Part shown: positions 1 through 5,726 of the stretch, piece after piece | Numbering within the stretch: position 1 is the stretch's first letter | Layout: the number at the start of each line of letters is the position of its first letter | Origin: an uncultured Pseudomonadota bacterium | Lineage (GTDB): Bacteria > Pseudomonadota > Gammaproteobacteria > Methylococcales > Methylomonadaceae | Length of the DNA stretch: 5,726 bases | Assembly: GCA_903931355.1 (NCBI GenBank) | Contig: CAIZCB010000009.1 | Location: 1 to 5,726, forward strand | Direction of reading: 5' to 3' | Program-made: the position numbers and the translations under genes | The notes under the pieces: generated by a model | What the model was told of the DNA's origin: nothing | The model's input: only the letters and a program-made list of their open reading frames with translations | Database searches by the model: none

Positions 1-110
1 AAGCTCAGGACGAACGGGAAAGCCTTAACTTGCTTGCCAAACGAATTGCACTATTACCAATTTACTTTTGTTGTAGTACTTACTTTTTTAAACAAGACTT
101 TTAACGCCCT
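1..110 (+). other. Leader before pta; possible tail of an upstream gene
   Basis: No gene can be named here. The first ~50 bases have the composition of the coding regions, and the rest is T-rich like a leader. Two upstream gene ends are possible: one frame from base 2 stops at TAA 26-28, and another from base 3 stops at TAA 102-104, six bases before the pta ATG. The second gives a C-terminus rich in Phe, Tyr and Cys read from T-rich DNA, which looks less like real protein. A third frame stays open past 110. The TAA at 102-104 is in the pta frame, so pta cannot start further upstream. No strong sigma70 promoter or ribosome-binding site is visible. Confidence 0.3.
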
Positions 111-2183
111 ATGCCATCCAAATCACACAACATTTACCTAACCAGCGTTGACAGCAACGGCGACAACACGCCTATCATGTTGACCTTGATAGAAATGCTC
201 AATGCTTATTCTGGCAATACGACACTGTTTAGACCGATTATCGACAGCACTGAACTCGTCGATCCACTGATTGACTTTATCCGCCATCGTTATCCCAACA
301 ATCTGCCTTACCAAGCGCTTTACGGCTGTCAAAGCGACCAAGCTCATCAATTATTAGCCAGTAATCAGTACGATGAATTGCTGAAAATCATTTTGGCTAA
401 ATATCGAGCCTTAACTGAACATTGCGATCAAATTGTCTGCGTTGGCAGCGATTATCAAAGCAGCGACGCGATTTACCAATTGGAGTTTAATCTCGATATT
501 GCCAACAATTTAGATTGCCTGCTCATGCCAGTAATTCACGGTGCCAATCGTGATGAAGCACAATTGCAAAACCAACTGGCGGGTTTAAAGCACGTATTGC
601 AGGAAAATGATTGTGACGTTCTAGCCGTGGTGATCAATGGCGTTGATAACTTGCCTGTCGATACTTTGAGCTATCCGGTTTATCAAATTCCAGCCGATGC
701 TTCACTGGATCATCCCAGCATTGCCAATATCGCTGAATCCTTAAAAGCTGAGGTTTTATCCGGCGACAGCCATGCCCTGAACCGTGAAGTATTGCATTAC
801 AAAGTAGCGGCAATGTTAGTGCCTGATTTTCTGGATTACGTTGAGGCCGGAGACTTAATCATTACCCCAGGCGACCGCGCTGACATTATTTTGGCGAGTT
901 TATTGAGTTATCAATCCCGCAACTACCCGCAAATCGCTGGCTTATTACTAACCGGCCATCAAGCGATTCCGACGCAAATCCAATCACTGATTGCAGGCTT
1001 GGGCGAAATGCCGTTCCCGGTTTTAGCGGTGGCTGGCGATACCTTTAGCACCGCCTTAGCCGTCAGCCAAATCAATCCACAATTAAGTTGGCAAGATGAC
1101 CGCAAAATTGCCAAAGCATTGGGGTTAATCGAAAACCATATCAATCTGACCGCGCTACGTTTACGTTTGCAGAGCAAAGTCAGCCATAAAATGACGCCGT
1201 TGATGTTTGAGTATGAATTACTACAACGCGCCAAAGCTCAAAAACAGCATATTGTGTTACCCGAAGGCAGCGAAGAACGAATTTTGCGGGCTGCGGAAAT
1301 CTTGTTATTGCGCGACGTGGTGGAAATTACCCTGCTCGGTAATGAAACCGAGATTAGGCAGAAAATTCAAAGCTTGGGCCTAAAACTGGATCAGGTCAAA
1401 ATCATCGATCCGTTATTATCTGAACTAAGGCCGATGTTCGCGGAAAGCTATTACCAAGCCCGCAAACACAAAGCCATAGTCTACGACACCGCTTTCGATT
1501 TAATGGCCGACGTCAGCTACTTTGGCACCTTGATGATTCACTTAGGTTATGCCGATGGCATGGTATCCGGCGCCGTGCATTCGACCCAACACACGATTCG
1601 CCCTGCGTTTGAAATCATCAAAACCAAAGCCAATGCCGCTATCGTTTCCAGCGTGTTTTTTATGTGTATGGAAGATGAAGTTTTGGTCTATGGCGATTGC
1701 GCGGTGAACGTGAACCCCAGCGCTGAAGAGCTTGCCGCTATTGCGATTAGCGCCGCCGATACCGCGAAAATGTTTAACATCGAGCCAAGAATCGCGATGC
1801 TGTCTTATTCAACCGGCGATTCTGGCAAAGGTGAAGCGGTGGATAAAGTCCGTGAAGCGGTGGCGATTGCCCAAGGCTTACGGCCCGATTTAAAACTGGA
1901 AGGGCCGATGCAATATGATGCGGCAGTTGATCCTGAAGTGGCGAAAACCAAACTCTCTGCCAGCGAAGTAGCCGGCAAAGCCACGGTGTTTATTTTCCCT
2001 GATTTGAATACCGGCAATAACACCTACAAAGCCGTACAGCGTTCATCGGGTGCAGTTGCCGTTGGGCCGGTTTTGCAAGGTCTAAACAAACCGGTTAATG
2101 ATTTAAGCCGAGGTTGTACGGTAACTGATATTGTTAACACGGTGATTATTACCGCTATCCAAGCTCAGGAGAGTCATTCGTGA
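111..2183 (+). CDS. pta: Phosphate acetyltransferase, long three-domain form
   Basis: This 690-residue cytosolic enzyme converts acetyl-CoA and phosphate to acetyl phosphate and CoA, reversibly; AckA, encoded two genes on, completes the route to acetate. The length matches the long Pta class (about 690-715 residues). Three parts are visible. Residues 1 to about 200 form the P-loop-like N-terminal domain, beginning NIYLTSVDSNGDN. Residues about 220-340 form the DRTGG domain, with ITPGDRADI at 251-259 and GLLLTGH at 277-283. Residues about 362-685 form the catalytic PTA_PTB domain, with VLPEGSEERILRA at 382-394, SYSTGDSGKG at 565-574, KVREA at 579-583 and NDLSRG at 663-668. S666 and R667 correspond to the family's active-site Ser-Arg pair. 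The ATG at 111 is the first possible start, because an in-frame stop lies at 102-104. It has no clear Shine-Dalgarno sequence. The loop at residues 14-20 lacks the Lys of a Walker A motif. Identification is secure. Confidence 0.97.
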   Translation: MPSKSHNIYLTSVDSNGDNTPIMLTLIEMLNAYSGNTTLFRPIIDSTELVDPLIDFIRHRYPNNLPYQALYGCQSDQAHQLLASNQYDELLKIILAKYRALTEHCDQIVCVGSDYQSSDAIYQLEFNLDIANNLDCLLMPVIHGANRDEAQLQNQLAGLKHVLQENDCDVLAVVINGVDNLPVDTLSYPVYQIPADASLDHPSIANIAESLKAEVLSGDSHALNREVLHYKVAAMLVPDFLDYVEAGDLIITPGDRADIILASLLSYQSRNYPQIAGLLLTGHQAIPTQIQSLIAGLGEMPFPVLAVAGDTFSTALAVSQINPQLSWQDDRKIAKALGLIENHINLTALRLRLQSKVSHKMTPLMFEYELLQRAKAQKQHIVLPEGSEERILRAAEILLLRDVVEITLLGNETEIRQKIQSLGLKLDQVKIIDPLLSELRPMFAESYYQARKHKAIVYDTAFDLMADVSYFGTLMIHLGYADGMVSGAVHSTQHTIRPAFEIIKTKANAAIVSSVFFMCMEDEVLVYGDCAVNVNPSAEELAAIAISAADTAKMFNIEPRIAMLSYSTGDSGKGEAVDKVREAVAIAQGLRPDLKLEGPMQYDAAVDPEVAKTKLSASEVAGKATVFIFPDLNTGNNTYKAVQRSSGAVAVGPVLQGLNKPVNDLSRGCTVTDIVNTVIITAIQAQESHS
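2167..2171 (+). promoter_or_regulatory. Ribosome-binding site for the GTG start at 2180
   Basis: AGGAG lies inside the last codons of pta, eight bases before the GTG at 2180. It is the clearest Shine-Dalgarno sequence in the window and supports GTG as a true start. It also explains how the small gene can be translated although it overlaps the pta stop codon. Confidence 0.7.
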
Positions 2184-2689
2184 TAAAGCAATTACTATTT
2201 CTGTTACTGATCAGCTTTGAAACCATCGCCGCCCCAAAAATTGCAGTGTTGGATTTTGAATTAAAGGATTTAACTTTAGCGCCAGGAATTCCCGCTGAAA
2301 TTCAGCGCACCGCATCAATAAAGCCGCTACTAGAAGCAGAACTGCGCACAGGTGGTTATGAAATTGTAAATATCCCAGCCAGCGCCCAAAATCAAGCCAA
2401 TAGCGGCATTGGTTATTTATTTGATCATCCTGATGTGGCGAGTGAACTTGGAAAACAATTTGACGCTGACTATGTATTAGTTGGCCGTTTGCACAAACCC
2501 AGTTTTTTGTTTGCTTATTTAATGGGCAATATGGCCAAAGTCAGCACAGGTAAATGGGTAGGAAACTTTATCAGCGAATCAAAAGGCACTAATGCCGAAC
2601 TAACGATAAAAGCCGTTGAAAGTTTAGTGGTAAAAATCGATAAAGTTTTAGACAATCGCTACACACCTCCAGCACCTAATAAACATTAA
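2180..2689 (+). CDS. Exported small protein, DUF3280/DUF2380-like, function unknown
   Basis: This 169-residue protein has no known function. Residues 1-18 are a typical Sec signal peptide: Lys3, a Leu/Phe/Ile core at 5-13, then TIAAPK. Cleavage after A17 is the better choice, since cleavage after A18 would put Pro at +1. There is no cysteine, so it is not a lipoprotein, and a periplasmic location is inferred. The mature part starts KIAVLDFEL (20-28) and later has DADYVLVGRLHKPS (95-108) and a STGKWVG segment (122-128). This pattern, from memory, recalls the DUF3280/DUF2380 proteins, whose fold resembles the nucleotide-free CsgG/TolB N-terminal type; the family call is moderate. The C-terminus (TPPAPNKH) looks disordered. 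The GTG start has a strong AGGAG, and its GTGA overlaps the pta stop. ackA follows after three bases, so the gene sits inside the pta-ackA operon. Confidence 0.85.
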   Translation: MIKQLLFLLLISFETIAAPKIAVLDFELKDLTLAPGIPAEIQRTASIKPLLEAELRTGGYEIVNIPASAQNQANSGIGYLFDHPDVASELGKQFDADYVLVGRLHKPSFLFAYLMGNMAKVSTGKWVGNFISESKGTNAELTIKAVESLVVKIDKVLDNRYTPPAPNKH

Positions 2690-2692
2690 GCC

Positions 2693-3886
2693 ATGAAAAC
2701 TCTTGTTATTAATTCTGGTAGCTCATCAATCAAATACACCGTAATCAACTTGGAGGATCAAAGCCGCTTGCTAACCGGCTTGATTGAACGCATCGCAGAA
2801 ACTGAATCCTTGCACCGTTACAGTTTAAGCGATGGCAGCACCCAGAACGCTATTCAGCCGATTGCCAATCATCAACAGGCTTTACAGCTATTATTTGCCA
2901 CGCTGTCCAGCACTAAAGTGGTCGGTAATGACGGTTTATTTTGTATCGGTCATCGCGTGGTTCATGGTGGTGAAAAATTCCAACAACCGACATTAATCAC
3001 CGACAGCGTGTTAGCTGAAATCGCCAACATTAGCCCTTTAGCGCCACTCCACAATCCCGCCAATTTACTTGGCATAGAAGAAGCTCGTCGGCAAATGCCG
3101 GATACCCCGCAAATCGCCGTGTTTGACACCGCGTTTCATCACACCCTGCCCGACTATGCTTATCACTACGCCCTACCCGCCAATTTATACCAACAACACG
3201 GCGTCAGACGCTACGGCTTCCACGGCACATCTCACGCTTATGTCGCCAAACAAGCGGCTTTATTACTCGGCAAACCATTACAAGAAACTAATCTGATTAC
3301 CCTGCATTTAGGTAACGGTGCCAGCGTCAGCGCGATTGCCAATGGCGTTAGCGTTGACACCTCAATGGGCATGACCCCCTTAGAAGGCTTGATGATGGGA
3401 ACTCGTAGTGGCGATATTGATGCGGGGATTATTTTTTATCTAAGCCGTTGCTTAAATCTGTCTAGCCAAGCGATTGAAAACCTATTGAACAAAGACAGTG
3501 GCTGCAAAGGCATTTGTGGTGAAAACGATATGCGAGCGATTCATCAGCGAGCAGAAAGCGGTGATCAATCAGCACAATTGGCATTGGCGATGTACGCTTA
3601 TCGAATTAAAAAATACATTGGTGCTTATTTCGCAGTTTTAGGCCAAGTTGATGCCTTGGTTTTTACTGGCGGTATCGGTGAGAATGATGCTTGGTTACGC
3701 GAGCAATGTTGTGAAAATATGGGCTTATTTGGGATAGCGCTGGATAGCGAGAACAACCAATCACCAACCCGACCCAGTGGTTTGATTAGCCAAACCAACT
3801 CGAAACTGGCTGTGTTGGTTATTGCTACTGATGAAGAACTAGAAATTGCCTTACAAGCTAATCAATCACTCTCAATTAAACAATAA
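2693..3886 (+). CDS. ackA: Acetate kinase
   Basis: This 397-residue cytosolic enzyme transfers phosphate between acetyl phosphate and ADP, giving acetate and ATP, or runs in reverse to activate acetate. It is the partner of Pta. The length is that of the family (about 400), and all ASKHA-fold signatures are present. These are NSGSSSIK at 7-14, GHRVVHGG at 86-93 (R88), FDTAFHHTLP at 144-153 (D145), YGFHGTSH at 174-181 (H177), LHLGNGAS at 204-211, MGTRSGD at 235-241 (R238), FTGGIGEN at 324-331 and ATDEEL at 378-383 (E381). They match the catalytic Asn7, Arg91, Asp148, His180, Arg241 and Glu384 of the Methanosarcina thermophila enzyme. The last motif has Asp380 where Asn is common, and a CKGIC segment lies at 271-275. 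The ATG is three bases after the previous stop and has no good Shine-Dalgarno sequence, so coupling is likely. The frame is intact, and I would expect full activity. Confidence 0.98.
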   Translation: MKTLVINSGSSSIKYTVINLEDQSRLLTGLIERIAETESLHRYSLSDGSTQNAIQPIANHQQALQLLFATLSSTKVVGNDGLFCIGHRVVHGGEKFQQPTLITDSVLAEIANISPLAPLHNPANLLGIEEARRQMPDTPQIAVFDTAFHHTLPDYAYHYALPANLYQQHGVRRYGFHGTSHAYVAKQAALLLGKPLQETNLITLHLGNGASVSAIANGVSVDTSMGMTPLEGLMMGTRSGDIDAGIIFYLSRCLNLSSQAIENLLNKDSGCKGICGENDMRAIHQRAESGDQSAQLALAMYAYRIKKYIGAYFAVLGQVDALVFTGGIGENDAWLREQCCENMGLFGIALDSENNQSPTRPSGLISQTNSKLAVLVIATDEELEIALQANQSLSIKQ

Positions 3887-3949
3887 TCGTATTTACGACA
3901 AATACATATTTAAGATTAGCATATCGATTTAATTCTCATGTTATCCTAG

Positions 3950-4015
3950 CTCTAATTAATCAATTATCCAACATTAAGACCCGACTTTTTTAGATGAAAA
4001 TCCAACCAATTAGAG
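3950..4015 (+). repeat. Inverted repeat reaching the ribosome-binding region
   Basis: CTCTAATT (3950-3957) and AATTAGAG (4008-4015) are perfect reverse complements, eight bases long and 50 bases apart. The right arm contains the only purine-rich stretch (TAGAG) before the ATG at 4022. If transcribed, the pairing could cover the ribosome-binding site. The bases are mostly A/T, so chance pairing is possible. Confidence 0.25.
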
Positions 4016-4020
4016 ATTAG
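3994..4020 (+). CDS. Possible eight-codon leader ORF (MKIQPIRD)
   Basis: ATG at 3994 opens a frame of eight sense codons that ends at TAG 4018-4020, one base before the ATG of the next gene and in a different frame. The close junction would allow a ribosome to finish here and restart downstream. No Shine-Dalgarno sequence precedes it, and its composition says nothing about a function. It may be a chance ORF. Confidence 0.15.
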   Translation: MKIQPIRD

Positions 4021-4021
4021 A

Positions 4022-5726
4022 ATGAGCACATATAATGAGGATAAAGAACTAAGAAAACGTGCAGAAAATAAACTTGCTCAAACAACCGACAGCTATCTTA
4101 GCAAATTAATTGACCAGAAACGCTTGGTTCACGAATTGCAAGTACACCAAATAGAGCTAGAAATAGTAAATGAAGCCCTGCTTGATGCACGAGGACAAGC
4201 AGAAATGGCTTTAGAACGCTTTTCTGAGTTATTCAATTTCGCACCCATTGCATATTTTATTCTCGATCCTGATAGCAATATTATTCAAACCAATTTTCGT
4301 GGCGAATTCTTATTAGGAAGCCCCAGATTTAAATTAATAGGAAAAAAGTTTATTTTATCCGTTGAAATAGACCAAAGACCCGAATTTGGACAATTCTTGA
4401 GTCATGTATTTGTTCACAATGGTGTACAAAGCTGCGAATTAAAGCTACTGATTAATAAAAATATTATTTGGGTCACATTACAAGCCAGCGTCGATATTAG
4501 TCGTAAAAACTGTTTAATTGCCGTTTTGGATATAACCGAGCGAAAAAAAGCCGAAGAAACCATTTTCATCCAAGCTCACATCGATTTACTAACTGGCTTA
4601 CCTAATCGTCGATTATTTATGGATCGATTACAACAAGCCATTATTAATGCACATCGACAAAATCAAAAGTTAGCCTTGATGTTTTTTGATCTTGATCACT
4701 TCAAATACATCAACGATACCTTAGGCCACGACACCGGAGACAACTTACTAAAAGAGGCAACCAAACGATTACAAATGTGTATCCGAGAAGCCGATACATT
4801 AGCTCGACCCGGTGGTGATGAATTTACCTTGATTATGAGCGATTTACACAACTCAAACGGTATCGAACGGGTCGCGCAATCGATTTTAGAAACCATGTCT
4901 CAGCCGTTCTTACTGCAAAACGAACAATGCTATATTTCTATCAGTATTGGCATTGCCATGTATCCAGACGATGCCGATACACCTAATGATTTGCTAAATA
5001 AAGCAGACCAAGCCATGTATGCGGCTAAAAAACAAGGCCGTAATCAATTTTGTTACTTCACGCCAGCCATGCAAGCAATTGCTGAAAATCGTTTGCGCTT
5101 AGCCAACGATCTACGTACTGCGATTGCCGAACATCAATTTAGTTTGGTTTATCAGCCGATTGTTGAGTTAGCATCGGGGAAAATTGAAAAGGCCGAAGCA
5201 CTAATACGTTGGAAACATCCAACCCGCGGCCTGATGAACCCCAACGACTTTATTCCCGTAGCCGAAGATTGCGGTGCAATTAAAGCCATTGGCCAATGGG
5301 TATTTCTACAAGTAGCGGATCAAGTCGCTATTTGGCGTCAAAATTTAAATCCGAAATTTCAAATCAGTGTCAATAAATCACCAGTTCAATTTCATAGCAC
5401 AGATAATAATCAAGATTGGGTTGAATATATAAAGAAAATTAATTTAGCAGGTGATGCCATTACGGTAGAAATAACTGAAGGTTTATTACTCAACGCTACA
5501 CAAGTAATCACCGACAAATTAGCCGCTATTAGAGCAACAGGTATGCAAATATCGATTGACGATTTTGGTACAGGTTACTCTTCTTTATCTTATCTTAAAA
5601 AATACCAAATCGATTATTTGAAGATTGACCGGAGTTTTGTAAGCAATTTAGCCCAAGATTCTACTGATATGGCATTATGTGAAGCGATAATATTAATGGC
5701 ACATAAACTTGGAATTAAAGTTATTG
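4022..5726 (+). CDS. PAS-GGDEF-EAL cyclic-di-GMP signalling protein, 3' end cut by the window
   Basis: The frame stays open to the window edge, giving 568 residues and one extra base. The family makes (GGDEF) and degrades (EAL) cyclic-di-GMP. Residues 1-64 are a charged, probably coiled helix containing HELQVHQIELE. A PAS domain follows (about 65-169), ending in the usual DITERKKAEE linker (170-179). The GGDEF domain covers about 184-345, with HIDLLTGLPNR at 186-196 and the catalytic GGDEF at 264-268. An inhibitory-site RxxD (R255, D258) lies five residues before it. The EAL domain starts near 357, with EAL at 392-394, N451, E483, D513-D514 and K534, all in the expected motifs (SVNKS, EITE, DDFGTGYSSL, LKIDRSF). 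The Glu expected in the following AEGVE motif lies just past the edge. No membrane segment is seen. ATG 4022 is the first start after an in-frame stop at 3995-3997; its Shine-Dalgarno sequence is weak. The PAS ligand is unknown. Confidence 0.95.
   Translation, partial: MSTYNEDKELRKRAENKLAQTTDSYLSKLIDQKRLVHELQVHQIELEIVNEALLDARGQAEMALERFSELFNFAPIAYFILDPDSNIIQTNFRGEFLLGSPRFKLIGKKFILSVEIDQRPEFGQFLSHVFVHNGVQSCELKLLINKNIIWVTLQASVDISRKNCLIAVLDITERKKAEETIFIQAHIDLLTGLPNRRLFMDRLQQAIINAHRQNQKLALMFFDLDHFKYINDTLGHDTGDNLLKEATKRLQMCIREADTLARPGGDEFTLIMSDLHNSNGIERVAQSILETMSQPFLLQNEQCYISISIGIAMYPDDADTPNDLLNKADQAMYAAKKQGRNQFCYFTPAMQAIAENRLRLANDLRTAIAEHQFSLVYQPIVELASGKIEKAEALIRWKHPTRGLMNPNDFIPVAEDCGAIKAIGQWVFLQVADQVAIWRQNLNPKFQISVNKSPVQFHSTDNNQDWVEYIKKINLAGDAITVEITEGLLLNATQVITDKLAAIRATGMQISIDDFGTGYSSLSYLKKYQIDYLKIDRSFVSNLAQDSTDMALCEAIILMAHKLGIKVI

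Larger units (their letters stand above)
3887..4021 (+). other. AT-rich intergenic gap between ackA and the cyclic-di-GMP gene
   Basis: This 135-base gap is clearly more AT-rich than the genes. Just after ackA there is a six-base stem (GTATTT 3889-3894, AAATAC 3900-3905) with a five-base loop. It has one G-C pair and no T-run, so it is a poor terminator candidate. A T-run at 3985-3991 has no stem before it. I see no convincing sigma70 promoter: TATCCT at 3942-3947 resembles a -10 box but lacks a -35 partner. The regulatory-looking parts near the downstream start are listed separately. Confidence 0.5.

Noticed and set aside
30..57. TTGCTT and TATTAC with a 16-base spacer as the pta promoter
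   Set aside because: Only three of six and four of six bases match the consensus, so it is no better than chance in this AT-rich stretch.
138..350. Minus-strand ORF of 70 codons opposite the start of pta
   Set aside because: It lies wholly inside pta, has no family resemblance, and is a shadow of the strong coding frame on the + strand.
959..1234. Minus-strand ORF of 91 codons opposite the middle of pta
   Set aside because: It lies inside pta, and its Trp-, Arg- and Ser-rich translation resembles no known protein.
1805..2023. Minus-strand ORF of 72 codons opposite the Pta catalytic domain
   Set aside because: It is antisense to one of the most conserved parts of Pta and has no independent support.
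2161..2170. Ten-base repeat of AAGCTCAGGA, also at 1-10
   Set aside because: There is no extended similarity around either copy. It looks like coincidence, and the second copy is accounted for by the pta C-terminal codons and the downstream ribosome-binding site.
3889..3905. Stem GTATTT/AAATAC right after ackA as a terminator
   Set aside because: It is short, has one G-C pair and is not followed by a T-run, so it is too weak to call.
4031..4036. Perfect TATAAT as a -10 promoter box
   Set aside because: It lies inside the coding region, nine bases after the ATG, with no -35 box at the right distance. A transcript from it would miss the start codon.
4696..4896. Minus-strand ORF of 66 codons opposite the GGDEF motif
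   Set aside because: It is antisense to the GGDEF core of a clear long + strand gene.

Overview
The window looks like a piece of a gammaproteobacterial chromosome of moderate, AT-leaning base composition. A methanotroph-like (Methylococcales-type) host is a guess from the style of the long phosphotransacetylase and of the PAS-GGDEF-EAL sensor. The sequence alone does not prove it. All supported genes lie on the + strand. I found no tRNA, rRNA, CRISPR array, insertion sequence or phage gene.

Region 1 (1-110) is a short leader. It probably holds the tail of an unidentified upstream gene and turns T-rich just before pta. Region 2 (111-3886) is a tight three-gene unit: pta (long, three-domain phosphate acetyltransferase), a small gene for an exported protein resembling the DUF3280/DUF2380 group, and ackA (acetate kinase). 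pta and the small gene overlap by four bases (GTGA), and the small gene and ackA are only three bases apart. The three are therefore very likely co-transcribed and translationally coupled. Pta and AckA together interconvert acetyl-CoA and acetate through acetyl phosphate, with ATP made or used at the kinase step. The small protein has a signal peptide and should act outside the cytoplasm, so its place between two cytosolic enzymes is the least expected part of the layout.

Region 3 (3887-4021) is a 135-base AT-rich gap. It has no convincing terminator or sigma70 promoter. It does contain an inverted repeat that reaches the ribosome-binding region of the next gene, and an eight-codon mini-ORF ending one base before that gene. 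Region 4 (4022 to the window edge) is a long reading frame without a stop. It encodes a soluble PAS-GGDEF-EAL protein of cyclic-di-GMP metabolism and is cut by the end of the window inside the EAL domain.

Most of the window is ordinary core metabolism and signalling, and I do not see a clear new system. The points most worth checking are the exported protein embedded in the pta-ackA operon, the eroded nucleotide-binding loop of the Pta N-terminal domain, and the intact catalytic residues of both cyclic-di-GMP domains.
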